DNA from: Collinsella sp.
Lineage (GTDB): Bacteria; Actinomycetota; Coriobacteriia; Coriobacteriales; Coriobacteriaceae
DNA length: 64,000 nt
NCBI GenBank assembly: GCA_031295385.1
Contig: JAUMOL010000004.1
Coordinates: 43,831 to 107,830, forward strand
Reading direction: 5' to 3'
Below are positions 18,253 through 28,958 of the stretch, one piece after another. Both the position numbers and the translations under genes were made by a program. Under the pieces are notes generated by a model that ran no database searches, was not told the origin of the DNA, and saw only the letters and a list, made by a program, of their open reading frames with translations. How positions within the stretch are numbered: position 1 is the first letter of the stretch; the number at the start of each line of letters is the position of its first letter.

Positions 18253-18287
18253 AAAAAGGGCGCCGACCATCGCGGTCGACACCCTTT
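18253..18287 (-). terminator. Terminator after typA
   Basis: On the minus strand a GC-rich imperfect stem around GTCGACC/GGTCGGC ends with five T, 28 bases past the typA stop. Confidence 0.75.
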
Positions 18288-18314
18288 CTCGTTAGACGCT
18301 ATAAAGCCCAGCGC

Positions 18315-20153
<1,839 letters not shown>

Positions 20154-20270
20154 GTAGTTCCCCTATCTTCTATCTATATACAACCGGCACGCGTATGCGA
20201 CCCACCCAGCAATGCAACGCTCGGCGGGAATATTGAGCCTTTTACCGAAAACTCGTTTATTTTAGCGATT

Positions 20271-20720
20271 TTAGATGAGAGGGGTTTCCTCACCTGCAGG
20301 TTCAGGGTCGCTCCACATAAAACCATCGCCGGCGCCCATGCCCTCATACAGCACATATGCCGAAAAACCGCTCTCGAGCGTGGTTTCGAAGAAGCTTACG
20401 AGCAGGGCATCGTGATAGCCGCCGTCAATCTCGACACAACCGGTGTAGCCGATGGCATAGCGGGCAATGCGGCCCAGGCCCTCGTCCTTAAGACCCATCT
20501 TGTGCTCGGAGATAAAGTTGGTGGCCGCCTCGAGGCACGCCTCTTCGCCGTCCTCGTCAAGCGCCGCCAGATATCGGTTGGAAGCAGCGTCCTCGATCGC
20601 CACAACTACGCCCGGATTCTCACCGGCGGCAAGGTCGTCCAAGAACGCACCAATCAGGTCACACACCATGGCGTCGAGCTCGGCGGAGACGTTACCGGCG
20701 TCCTGCATATCCTGTGCCAT
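20271..20720 (-). CDS. Conserved-looking hypothetical protein
   Basis: 149 residues, acidic, no signal peptide or membrane helix. I do not recognise the family. The ATG at 20720 follows GGAAGG. It lies 30 bases downstream of the two-helix membrane protein gene and is probably the last gene of the nuclease operon. Segments such as FISEHKMGLKDEGLGRIARY suggest a small folded soluble domain. Confidence 0.6.
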   Translation of the reverse strand: MAQDMQDAGNVSAELDAMVCDLIGAFLDDLAAGENPGVVVAIEDAASNRYLAALDEDGEEACLEAATNFISEHKMGLKDEGLGRIARYAIGYTGCVEIDGGYHDALLVSFFETTLESGFSAYVLYEGMGAGDGFMWSDPEPAGEETPLI

Positions 20721-20750
20721 CTTTAGACCTTCCCATCGAGTCTGGCGTCG

Positions 20751-21140
20751 TTACAGTTCTTGCGCCTCGGCGGCGATCTTGGCGGCAGCGTCGCGGGCGC
20801 GCATCATATCCATCGCGCGCTTGTCGAGCACCTTGATCTGACTGGTCAGCATGACCGTATCGACCACACCCCAGATCACAAGGCCCGTAGAGATCGAAAA
20901 CCCAAGCGCACCAACTGTACCACGAAGGCGCGAGCAGATTGCCGCGACAAGGGCGGAGACGACAACCATCTTGATAAACGAGCCGCGGCGTTCACGAAGC
21001 GTGCGGGCCTGCGTCACATAGGCAATGCGAGCCGCCTCAGAAGCCTCAGAGCGCATCTGGGCCTCGCGCGCGATAGCCGCCGCCTCGGCCGACATGCCGC
21101 CGGCCATCAGCGAACGCTCCACAACCTGGCCGCCCCGCAT
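20751..21140 (-). CDS. Small two-helix membrane protein, unknown
   Basis: 129 residues. An Ala/Glu/Arg-rich helical N-terminus precedes two hydrophobic helices (around 58-72 and 77-98), and a helical tail follows. Its ATG abuts the stop of the bifunctional nuclease gene, so coupling is likely; ATG at 21107, after GTGGAGC, is an alternative start. Function unknown. Confidence 0.6.
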   Translation of the reverse strand: MRGGQVVERSLMAGGMSAEAAAIAREAQMRSEASEAARIAYVTQARTLRERRGSFIKMVVVSALVAAICSRLRGTVGALGFSISTGLVIWGVVDTVMLTSQIKVLDKRAMDMMRARDAAAKIAAEAQEL

Positions 21141-21641
21141 TTAGAAATCATCGGGGGAGAGCGTATGGACGAACTCGTCGAACTTCTCGAACTCCTGCTC
21201 GTCGTCAACTTCCTCGGCATGGGCAGAAACGGTACCCAGGCGATTCATGATGTCGTCCTCCACAAACATGGGGGCATTGCTGCGCACGGCAAGGGCAATG
21301 GCATCACTGGGGCGGGCGTCGATCTTGCGCTCGTCACCATCGGCCAGTACGACGATCGTCGCGTAGAACACCGGCGGCTCGGCGCGAACGATCTCGATGC
21401 GCTCGAGCTTGGCGCCCAGGGCGCCAACAGTATCGAGCAGCAGGTCATGGGTAATCGGGCGCTCGGCGCGGCCGCTATCGATGCCGCGGCTAATGGCAGC
21501 AGCCTCAAACGAACCAGTCTGAATGGAAAGGGAACGCAACGGCGCGGGCGAGTCCGATTTGCTGCAGCGCTCGCGAAGCACGATAAGCGATGGCACGGGA
21601 CCGGCGGCCATGACGATGGTCTCTATGTCGACACGAACCAT
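21141..21641 (-). CDS. Bifunctional nuclease family (DUF151) protein
   Basis: 166 residues from ATG 21641, preceded by GGAGGTG. The core (IVVLADGDERKIDARPSDAIALAVRS) is the characteristic DUF151 signature. Family members have reported DNase/RNase activity; the in vivo role here is unknown. The ORF extends upstream to 21689, but that part lacks a ribosome site. First gene of a three-gene set with two hypotheticals. Confidence 0.85.
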   Translation of the reverse strand: MVRVDIETIVMAAGPVPSLIVLRERCSKSDSPAPLRSLSIQTGSFEAAAISRGIDSGRAERPITHDLLLDTVGALGAKLERIEIVRAEPPVFYATIVVLADGDERKIDARPSDAIALAVRSNAPMFVEDDIMNRLGTVSAHAEEVDDEQEFEKFDEFVHTLSPDDF

Positions 21642-21755
21642 GGAACACCTCCGGTACGTAGCGGATAACACGCGGCAGGGTCGCCGCATTGAATAGCTAT
21701 ACTACCCAATCTTTCGCACAGCACACAAAACCAAAATGAGATTTATCGCAGACAA

Positions 21756-21786
21756 GAAAAAAGCCCCGAGGCAACGCCTCAGGGCT
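21756..21786 (-). terminator. Terminator of the tRNA Ile-Ala-Ile array
   Basis: On the minus strand AGCCCTGAGGC pairs with GCCTCGGGGCT, followed by six T, just past the last tRNA-Ile. Confidence 0.85.
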
Positions 21787-21800
21787 CTTCACAGTTTTGA

Positions 21801-21877
21801 TGGTGGACCTGACAAGATTCGAACTTGTGACCTCCCGGTTATCAGCCGGACGCTCTAACCAACTGAGCTACAGGTCC
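21801..21877 (-). tRNA. tRNA-Ile (GAT), copy 2
   Basis: 77 bases with encoded CCA; anticodon loop CTGATAA. Sequence identical to the copy at 22025-22101. Confidence 0.96.
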
Positions 21878-21881
21878 ATCA

Positions 21882-21957
21882 TGGTGGAGGTTAGGGGGAT
21901 CGAACCCCTGACCTCAGGCTTGCAAAGCCCGCGCTCTCCCAGCTGAGCTAAACCCCC
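21882..21957 (-). tRNA. tRNA-Ala (TGC)
   Basis: 76 bases with encoded CCA; anticodon loop TTTGCAA; acceptor GGGGGTT pairs with AACCTCC. It lies four bases upstream of tRNA-Ile copy 2. Confidence 0.96.
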
Positions 21958-21968
21958 ACGGAGACAGT

Positions 21969-22013
21969 AATAAACACCCCAGCGGCGACTCGGCTCTCGC
22001 TGGGGTGTTTATT
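21969..22013. terminator. Stem-loop between tRNA-Ile copy 1 and tRNA-Ala
   Basis: Perfect 16-bp arms (21969-21984 and 21998-22013) with a 13-base loop. It could terminate or be a processing hairpin. There is no strong T-run on the minus strand. Confidence 0.6.
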
Positions 22014-22024
22014 GCGAAAGAAAG

Positions 22025-22101
22025 TGGTGGACCTGACAAGATTCGAACTTGTGACCTCCCGGTTATCAGCCGGACGCTCTAACCAACTGAGCTACAGGTC
22101 C
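22025..22101 (-). tRNA. tRNA-Ile (GAT), copy 1
   Basis: 77 bases with encoded CCA, identical to 21801-21877. First tRNA of the array in transcription order. Confidence 0.96.
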
Positions 22102-22115
22102 ATCGCGCAAGGGAT

Positions 22116-22145
22116 ATATTAGACGAGTCGTTACGCGCGCGTCAA
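22116..22145 (-). promoter_or_regulatory. Promoter of the tRNA-Ile array
   Basis: On the minus strand TTGACG (22140-22145) and TAATAT (22116-22121) are spaced by 18 bases, ending about 15 bases before the first tRNA-Ile. Confidence 0.7.
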
Positions 22146-22149
22146 CAAC

Positions 22150-22336
22150 TTTTTTTGAAAATCTTTGAAGGGTGTTCGCCCCGGTCGCACGGCGGCATGT
22201 GAAGTCGCCTACTCGGACAGTCCTGACTCGCACAGAGAGCACATTAAGTGCTCTCTGGCTCGTGCGGAACTCGCGATCGACTTCACATGTCGCCGTGCGA
22301 CCGGGGCGAACACGAGTCCCAAGGTTTTCAAAAAAA
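22150..22336. repeat. Long inverted repeat (about 187 bp) between gyrA and tRNAs
   Basis: 35-bp arms with one mismatch lie at 22173-22207 and 22278-22312. Outer poly-T/poly-A and GAAAA/TTTTC segments also match (from 22150 and to 22336). At the centre is a second perfect stem, AGAGAGCAC/GTGCTCTCT (22234-22256). No coding capacity. It resembles a MITE or other palindromic insertion. Confidence 0.8.
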
Positions 22337-22363
22337 GCGGTCGGCGCGCAGTGCGCCGACCGC
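22330..22363 (-). terminator. Terminator after gyrA
   Basis: On the minus strand a perfect GC-rich stem CGGTCGGCGC/GCGCCGACCG is followed by seven T, 40 bases past the gyrA stop. Confidence 0.85.
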
Positions 22364-22403
22364 CGATATATGGGGTCTGATATTTTCTACCAGCCAGGGC
22401 CTC

Positions 22404-25145
22404 TTACTCGTCGAGGAGATCTTCTGGCATGTCGTTGCCGTCGCCTAGATCGACAGGGGTTTCTTCGGAAGCAGAGCCGTTTTCTGTGGCTTCGCCTTCG
22501 GGCTTTTCCTTGGCTGCCGTCATGCGGGCTACGGCGCAGATGCGGTCGTTGTCGTCGACGGTCATCATCTTGACGCCCTGGGTGGCGCGGCCAGTCTGGC
22601 TGATCTCGTCGGTCTTGACGCGAATGACCGTCGCGCCCTCCGTCACGATGAACAGCTCGTGCTGCGGGCCCACCGTCTTCATGGCCGCGAGGTTACCCTT
22701 ACGCTCGGTCATTTGGATGGTGTAGACGCCCTGGCCACCGCGATTCTGCTCCGGGTAGTCCGCGACCGGCGTGCGCTTGCCGTAGCCGCGCTCGGTGATG
22801 ACGAACAGATCGCCGTTGCCGTTAGTGACTTCCATGCCCAGAACGCTCACGCCGTCCTTCATACCGATACCGCGAACGCCGCTGGTATCGCGGCCGGTGG
22901 CGCGCACCTGCTCCTCGGAGAACATGATCGCCTTGCCCGCGGTGGTGGCCAGGATAATCTTGTCACCCTCGCGCACGCGGCGCACGTTCAGCAGCGCGTC
23001 GTCGTCACGCAGGTTGATAGCGATCAGGCCGTCGCGACGGCTGCGGTCGTATGCGCTCATCACGGTCTTCTTGACCATGCCACTCTTGGTGGCAAATATC
23101 AGGTACTCGTCGGCCGGGAACTCGCGGCAGCTGATGACGCTCGCGATCTTCTCGCCCTCCTCGAAAGGCAGCAGGTTGACGATCGCGGTACCGCGCGCTT
23201 GGCGCGTACCCACCGGCAGCTCGTGCACCTTCAGGCGATAGACCTTGCCCTTGCTCGAGAAGAACAGCACGTACTCGTGCGTGGACGCGATGAACATCTC
23301 ATCGATAACGTCGTCCTCTTTGAGGTTGACACCCGACACGCCCTTGCCACCGCGTTTCTGGGCACGGTAGGCGGCCACCGGAATGCGCTTGACATAGCCG
23401 GTGTGGGTGATGGTCACGACCATATCCTCGTCGGCGATGAGGTCCTCGACATCCAGGTCCTTCTCAACCTGGCTGATCTCGGTGCGGCGCTGGTCGCCGA
23501 ACTTCTTGGAGATCTCGCGCATCTCTTCCTTGATGACGCCCAGGATCTTCTCCTCATGCGCCAGCAGGTCCTCGTAGTAGGCGATGGCGCGGCGCAGGCC
23601 GTCCAACTCTTCTTGGATCTTGTCGCGCTCCAGGCCGGTCAGGCGGCGCAGCTTCATCTCGAGGATGGCCGTGGTCTGCTCGGGCGTAAAGCCAAAGCGC
23701 TCGATCAAGCGGCTGCTGGCCTCGGAATCAGTCTGCGAGGAGCGGATAATGCTGATGACCTCGTCGATATGGTCAAGGGCCATCAGGTAGCCCTCGAGGA
23801 TATGCGCGCGGGCCTGGGCCTTCTTAAGGTCAAAACGGGTGCGGCGAGTGACGACGTCGACCTGGTGGTCGATGTAGTGCTGCAACATCTCGCGCAGGCT
23901 CAGGCATTTGGGAACGCCGTTGACGAGCGCCAAGTTGTTGGCGCCAAAGGTCGTCTGCAGCGAGGTGTACTTATACAGATTGTTGAGTACGACCTGCGGA
24001 ATGACGCCCTTCTTGAGCTCGATGACCAGGCGGATACCCTTCTGGTTGGACTCATCGCGCATATCCGAGATGCCCTCGATGCGTTTGTCGTTGACGAGCT
24101 GGGCGATCTTCTCCTGCAGGGTGCCTTTGTTGACTATGTAGGGAATCTCGGTAAAGACCAAGCGGCTGCGGCCGGTCTTGGTGGACTCCACATGTGCCTT
24201 GGCGCGCACGGTAATGGAGCCGCGGCCGGTCTCGTAACTCTGCTTAATGCCGGCGCTGCCCATGATGATGGCGCCGGTGGGGAAGTCCGGACCGGGCATG
24301 ATCTGCATGAGCTCGTCGACGGTGGCGTCGGGGTTGTCGATCAGGTAGCAGGTGGCCTCGATCGCCTCGGTGAGGTTATGCGGGGCGATGTTGGTGGCCA
24401 TGCCGACGGCGATGCCCTGGCTGCCGTTGACCAGCAGGTTGGGGAAGCGCGCAGGCAGCGCCACGGGCTCGGCGAGCGATTCGTCGTAGTTGGGCTGCCA
24501 GTCGACGGTATCCTTCTGCAAGTCACGCAGCAGTTCCATGGCGGGCTTTGCCAGACGGCTCTCGGTGTAACGCATGGCCGCCGCGCCGTCGCCGTCGATG
24601 TTGCCGAAGTTACCGTGACCGTCGATGAGCGGCGTGCGCATGGAGAACCACTGCGCCAGGCGGACCATGGCCTCATAGACCGCGTAGTCGCCATGCGGGT
24701 GGTACTTACCGATAACTTCGCCGACCGTCCAGGCCGACTTCTTGTGTGGGCGGTTGGGGTAGATGCCGCTCTCGTTCATCGCGTACAGAATGCGGCGGTG
24801 CACCGGCTTTAAGCCATCGCGCACGTCCGGCAGGGCGCGCGCCGTGATGACCGACATCGAATACTCGATAAACGACTGCTTCATCTCGCGACCGAACTCC
24901 GAAATCTGGAGCTGGCCGCCATTGATATCCTCGCCGGCCGAGGCGCCGCGATCGACTTCGCCAAAGCTCTCCTCGAGCTCGCCGTCGTCGTCCTCTTCCT
25001 CGTCATCATCGGCATCGGGGTTATAGGCGTCCGGATCGCCGTCCTCGCCCTGCTCAGCACGGGCAAGCAGGCGCTTCAGATCGTCGGGCATGCCGGCGTC
25101 GCCGGCCTCGCCCATACCCTCATTGTTGTTGATATCGTCTGCCAC
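22404..25145 (-). CDS. gyrA: DNA gyrase subunit A with acidic N-terminal extension
   Basis: Catalytic subunit that cuts and rejoins DNA. The active-site tyrosine is Tyr193 in RYTES, matching E. coli Tyr122. About 71 extra residues, rich in Asp and Glu, precede the usual start. Six-bladed wheel repeats fill the C-terminal third (GQGVYTIQMTERKG-type segments). At the position equivalent to E. coli Ser83 there is Tyr154 (HPHGDYAVYE), and Glu158 replaces Asp87. It follows gyrB by 11 bases, and a strong terminator ends the transcript. Confidence 0.97.
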   Translation of the reverse strand: MADDINNNEGMGEAGDAGMPDDLKRLLARAEQGEDGDPDAYNPDADDDEEEDDDGELEESFGEVDRGASAGEDINGGQLQISEFGREMKQSFIEYSMSVITARALPDVRDGLKPVHRRILYAMNESGIYPNRPHKKSAWTVGEVIGKYHPHGDYAVYEAMVRLAQWFSMRTPLIDGHGNFGNIDGDGAAAMRYTESRLAKPAMELLRDLQKDTVDWQPNYDESLAEPVALPARFPNLLVNGSQGIAVGMATNIAPHNLTEAIEATCYLIDNPDATVDELMQIMPGPDFPTGAIIMGSAGIKQSYETGRGSITVRAKAHVESTKTGRSRLVFTEIPYIVNKGTLQEKIAQLVNDKRIEGISDMRDESNQKGIRLVIELKKGVIPQVVLNNLYKYTSLQTTFGANNLALVNGVPKCLSLREMLQHYIDHQVDVVTRRTRFDLKKAQARAHILEGYLMALDHIDEVISIIRSSQTDSEASSRLIERFGFTPEQTTAILEMKLRRLTGLERDKIQEELDGLRRAIAYYEDLLAHEEKILGVIKEEMREISKKFGDQRRTEISQVEKDLDVEDLIADEDMVVTITHTGYVKRIPVAAYRAQKRGGKGVSGVNLKEDDVIDEMFIASTHEYVLFFSSKGKVYRLKVHELPVGTRQARGTAIVNLLPFEEGEKIASVISCREFPADEYLIFATKSGMVKKTVMSAYDRSRRDGLIAINLRDDDALLNVRRVREGDKIILATTAGKAIMFSEEQVRATGRDTSGVRGIGMKDGVSVLGMEVTNGNGDLFVITERGYGKRTPVADYPEQNRGGQGVYTIQMTERKGNLAAMKTVGPQHELFIVTEGATVIRVKTDEISQTGRATQGVKMMTVDDNDRICAVARMTAAKEKPEGEATENGSASEETPVDLGDGNDMPEDLLDE

Positions 25146-25156
25146 GTTACCTCCTC

Positions 25157-27187
25157 TTAAGCATCAAGGAATCGTGCATCATGTGCGTGCTTCTCAATGT
25201 ACTCGCGGCGATAGCCGACCTCGGAACCCATCAGCTCGCGCACGGCGCGGTCCGCCACCACGGCGTCCTCGATCGACACACGCTGCAGGATGCGGGTCTT
25301 GGGATCCATCGTCGTCGAGGCAAGCTGCTTGGGATCCATCTCGCCCAGACCCTTGTAGCGCTGGACGGTATAGCCCTTGCGCTTTTTGGTGATCTTGCCG
25401 TCCTTGGCCTTGCCGTCCTCGTCGTTATCGTCGGGGTTCAGGCCCAGGCCCTGGATGGTGTCGCGCAGGATCTCGTCTTCGGGCTGGCGGCCGTTGGGAT
25501 ACACGTAGTGGATCTTGTTGCGCACCTTAATGCCAAAGATGGGCGGGCAGGCAACATAGACGTACCCGGCATCGATCAGCGGACGCATGTACTTGTAGAA
25601 GAACGTCAGCAGCAGGATGCGGATATGTGCACCGTCGACGTCTGCATCGGTCATGATGATGATCTTGTGGTAGCGCGCCTTGCTGATATCGAAGTCGCCG
25701 CCGTCGCCGGCGCTCGTCGTGACGCCGCAGCCGATCGCGGTAATCAGCGACTGGATGGTGTCACTCGAGAACGCACGGTGGTCGCCCACGCGTTCGACGT
25801 TCAAAATCTTGCCGCGCAGGGGCAGAATCGCCTGGATGTCTCGGCGACGGCCGTCCTTGGCCGAACCGCCTGCCGAGTCGCCCTCTACGATGAAGAGCTC
25901 GGTCAGCTCGGCATCGCGCACCGAGCAGTCGGCGAGCTTACCGGGCAGGGACGCCGTCTCGAGCAGGCTCTTGCGACGGGTCGCTTCGCGCGCCTTGCGG
26001 GCGGCATTGCGCGCCTTGCAGGCCTGTTGCGCCTTCTTGACGATCTCGCGAGCGGGCTTAGGGTGCTCCTCGAGGTAATCGGCAAGGCCGTCGGTCACGA
26101 TCTTGAGCGTGAGCGCGCGCATATAGGAGCTGCCGAGCTTGGCCTTGGTCTGGCCCTCAAATTGCGGGTCGGGCAGCTTGACCGAGATAACGGCCGAAAG
26201 GCCCTCGCGCACATCGTCGCCGGTCAGGTTGGCGTCTTTTTCCTTGAGCAGGTTCTGCTTGCGCGCGTAATCGTTGATCACGCGGGTGAGCGCGGTGCGG
26301 AAGCCCTCAAGGTGCATGCCGCCCTCGGGGGTGTAGATGTCGTTGGCAAACGACATGACGTTCTCGCCGTAGCCGCTATTCCACTGCAGGGAAACCTCGA
26401 CCTCGCCCATCTTGGCCACAGGCGCGTCCGGGTCCGATTTGCCCTCGATGTAGATGGGCTCCTTAAAGGCCTCGGGGACGTCCTTGCCCTCGTTAAGGAA
26501 CTTGACGAAGTCGATGATGCCGCCCTCGTAGCAAAACTCCTCCACGTGGGGAGTCGCTTCGCGCTCGTCGGTCAGCACGATTTTGAGGTTCTTATTGAGG
26601 AACGCCGTCTCCTGCAGACGGTTATGCAGCGTATCGAAATCGTAGATGCAGGTCTCGAAGATCTCGTCGTCGGGCCAGAAGGTGACGGTGGTGCCCGTCG
26701 AATCCGAGGTGCCCACGACCTCCATCTTCTTGACGGTCTTGCCGCGCGAGAACTCCATCTCGTAGGTGTTGCCATCGCGACGAACCTGAACGACCACGCG
26801 CTTAGACAGTGCGTTGACGACGGAGATGCCCACGCCGTGCAGGCCGCCCGAGACCTTATAGGCCGAGTTATCGAACTTACCGCCGGCGTGCAAGATCGTC
26901 ATGACGACCTCGAGCGTCGGGATCTTTTTAATAGGGTGCTCGTCGACGGGGATGCCGCGCCCGTTGTCGACGACCGTGATGGAGTTGTCGGCGTGGACCG
27001 TCACCTGGATCTCGGTGCAGAAACCGGCCATGGCCTCGTCGACGGAGTTGTCAACGATCTCCCACACCAGGTGATGCAGACCGCTGGCGCTCGTCGAGCC
27101 GATATACATGCCCGGGCGCTTACGAACGGCCTCGAGACCTTCGAGAATCTTAATCTCGCCGCCATCGTAATCGTTTTCGTTTGCCAC
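25157..27187 (-). CDS. gyrB: DNA gyrase subunit B
   Basis: ATPase subunit of gyrase. It has the GHKL ATPase (VDNSVDEAMAG, DNGRGIPV, GGLHGVG) and the Toprim motif EGDSAGGSA followed by LPLRGKILNVE. GTG 27187, preceded by GAAGGAGG, is preferred over TTG 27205, giving 676 residues. It is transcribed with gyrA; a terminator separates it from the DUF721 gene upstream. Confidence 0.97.
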   Translation of the reverse strand: MANENDYDGGEIKILEGLEAVRKRPGMYIGSTSASGLHHLVWEIVDNSVDEAMAGFCTEIQVTVHADNSITVVDNGRGIPVDEHPIKKIPTLEVVMTILHAGGKFDNSAYKVSGGLHGVGISVVNALSKRVVVQVRRDGNTYEMEFSRGKTVKKMEVVGTSDSTGTTVTFWPDDEIFETCIYDFDTLHNRLQETAFLNKNLKIVLTDEREATPHVEEFCYEGGIIDFVKFLNEGKDVPEAFKEPIYIEGKSDPDAPVAKMGEVEVSLQWNSGYGENVMSFANDIYTPEGGMHLEGFRTALTRVINDYARKQNLLKEKDANLTGDDVREGLSAVISVKLPDPQFEGQTKAKLGSSYMRALTLKIVTDGLADYLEEHPKPAREIVKKAQQACKARNAARKAREATRRKSLLETASLPGKLADCSVRDAELTELFIVEGDSAGGSAKDGRRRDIQAILPLRGKILNVERVGDHRAFSSDTIQSLITAIGCGVTTSAGDGGDFDISKARYHKIIIMTDADVDGAHIRILLLTFFYKYMRPLIDAGYVYVACPPIFGIKVRNKIHYVYPNGRQPEDEILRDTIQGLGLNPDDNDEDGKAKDGKITKKRKGYTVQRYKGLGEMDPKQLASTTMDPKTRILQRVSIEDAVVADRAVRELMGSEVGYRREYIEKHAHDARFLDA

Positions 27188-27236
27188 ACGTCCTCCTTCA
27201 GTCAAGAAAATGTGTACAGCCTTACTAGTTTATCGT

Positions 27237-27265
27237 AAAAAAATACCCTCGGGAACGAGGGTATT
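27237..27265 (-). terminator. Terminator after the DUF721 gene
   Basis: On the minus strand AATACCCTCG pairs with CGAGGGTATT, followed by a run of T. Confidence 0.85.
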
Positions 27266-27292
27266 TGGCTCTACAAGGCCACCAGATGCGAT

Positions 27293-27856
27293 TTAAGGCT
27301 CTTTTTTGCTTTGCACGCCCTTGGCCCACTCGGCACTGGCTCTCATGGCATTCTCGAGGGCCTCGCGCAGTTTTTGGTCTTCGATGGGCGCCACTTGGCG
27401 CTCAATCTGGGTGCGCTCGGCATCGCTGAGGTCGGCGTGTGGGGCCGGCGGGCGCTCGGTCGTCGCTGGGCGAAGGCGCTCCTTGGCGGCGGGCGGCGTG
27501 TGACCGGGCGCGGTGGTTTTGAACACCAGGCCGTCCACATGCGCACCGGCGCGCTCCATGCGCGCGTGGATGATCTCGCGCAACAACGTCATTTCCTGCG
27601 TCCACGAGGGCGAATCGAGATATACCAGCAGCTCATTGGACTCGGGCAGGTAGCGCAGACCCGTCACATGCCGCCCCTCGCGCGTGCCCGAGCACACCGC
27701 GTTCCACGCGCGATAGACCGCGCGCGACTCCTCGGCAGCCTCCATCTGCGCACGGCGCTCAGGCGTCGCCGACGCCAGGATGCGCTGGCGCTCTGCGTTC
27801 AAAAACCCACTGAAGGCGACCGTCTCGCTCTCGCGCTCGTAATTAGCACGTCTCAC
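27293..27856 (-). CDS. DUF721 / DciA-like protein
   Basis: 187 residues. The central WTQEMTLLREIIHARMERAG segment is typical of the DUF721 (DciA) family, whose members help load replicative helicase in bacteria lacking DnaC. The N- and C-terminal parts are charged and probably flexible. The ATG overlaps the recF stop by 14 bases. This position after recF is usual in actinobacteria. Confidence 0.8.
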   Translation of the reverse strand: MRRANYERESETVAFSGFLNAERQRILASATPERRAQMEAAEESRAVYRAWNAVCSGTREGRHVTGLRYLPESNELLVYLDSPSWTQEMTLLREIIHARMERAGAHVDGLVFKTTAPGHTPPAAKERLRPATTERPPAPHADLSDAERTQIERQVAPIEDQKLREALENAMRASAEWAKGVQSKKEP

Positions 27857-28949
27857 CCATGCTCACCACCTTGGCTCGATCAAGCAGGTCATCGGTAAAG
27901 TATCCCAGGTTGGTCGTGGTTATGACCGTCTGGATATCATCGCCGATCAACTGCAAAAAAGCACCGCGGCGCTCGCCGTCGAGTTCGCTCATCACGTCGT
28001 CCAAAAGCAGCAGTGGGGCGGTGCCCAGAACATCGCGAGCCACGGCCACCTCCGCCACCTTCCAGGCCAAAACCAACGTTCGCTGCTGTCCTTGGCTGGC
28101 AAATGAACGAGCGGAGCGACCCGCCACGGTAAATTCAATCTCGTCGCGATGCGGTCCCACCAACGTCACGCCGCGGCGAATTTCCTCGTCGGCGTGCTCA
28201 TCAAGGGCGGCCAGCATGCGTTCGTACGCCCAGCCCTTCAGCTCTTCGCGATCCTCGACCTGGGGCAAATCCCCCAGCGTGGACGCATAGGACACGTTGG
28301 CGGCCTCACCGGACGCCACTTGCCCGTAGGCAGTGTGCACATGGCCCGCCAGCCGGTCGAGCAGGGCCAACCGGTGCACGAGCAGGGCCGAGCCCGCGCG
28401 GGCAATCGAATCGTTCCACGCGCCGAGCATCTCGCGGCAGCACCAGGTCTCCTTGAGCAAGGCGTTACGCTGGGTCACGCAGCGCCCATAGGTGCTCGCA
28501 AGATCGGCATAGCGTGCGCTCAGTTGCATGCCAAAGTCATCGAGGGCGGCGCGACGCACACTGGCGCCTCGCTTAACCATGTCCAGATGGTCGGGACAAA
28601 ACAGCACGCTCGGCAGAACCCCGCGCACACCGGCGGCAGAGCATCTCTTGCCGTTGCGGCTAAACGAGCGCTTGCCGTCCTCCGCGCTCAATCCCATATC
28701 AAGCACGCGGCCGTCGCCTTCGAGTCTCAGCTCGACTTTGCACGAGCCCACGCCGTCATGGACGAGCTCGGCTGCGGTCGGATGCCTAAACGAGGCGCCG
28801 CTCGTTAGCAGCTGCAGCGCCTCTATGAGATTGGTCTTTCCCGCCGCGTTGGGTCCCGCAAGTATCGTCACGCCCTCGTCCAAGGCAAGGCGATAGCTAT
28901 CGAAGCTGCGGTAATGCGCGACGAAAAGATCGCGGGCGAACATGGTCAT
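27843..28949 (-). CDS. recF: DNA replication and repair protein RecF
   Basis: An SMC-like ATPase that directs RecA loading at gaps. Walker A GPNAAGKTN lies near residues 32-40, and the signature plus Walker B (SQGQQRTLVLAWK, LLLLDDVMSELD) are near the C-terminus. It lies 9 bases downstream of dnaN and overlaps the DUF721 gene. No strong ribosome site precedes either of the two in-frame ATGs (28949, 28943). Confidence 0.95.
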   Translation of the reverse strand: MTMFARDLFVAHYRSFDSYRLALDEGVTILAGPNAAGKTNLIEALQLLTSGASFRHPTAAELVHDGVGSCKVELRLEGDGRVLDMGLSAEDGKRSFSRNGKRCSAAGVRGVLPSVLFCPDHLDMVKRGASVRRAALDDFGMQLSARYADLASTYGRCVTQRNALLKETWCCREMLGAWNDSIARAGSALLVHRLALLDRLAGHVHTAYGQVASGEAANVSYASTLGDLPQVEDREELKGWAYERMLAALDEHADEEIRRGVTLVGPHRDEIEFTVAGRSARSFASQGQQRTLVLAWKVAEVAVARDVLGTAPLLLLDDVMSELDGERRGAFLQLIGDDIQTVITTTNLGYFTDDLLDRAKVVSMGETC

Positions 28950-28958
28950 GGCGCAGCG

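Noticed and set aside
18224..18287. Single bidirectional terminator
   Set aside because: Two separate stems exist with different centres; only the right one has a T-run in the typA direction.
22659..24812. 717-residue open frame antisense to gyrA
   Set aside because: Low-complexity His/Asp/Val/Leu-rich translation is a shadow of the G+C-rich gyrA frame; no family match or ribosome site.
25181..27238. 685-residue open frame antisense to gyrB
   Set aside because: Same pattern of shadow coding opposite a confirmed gene.
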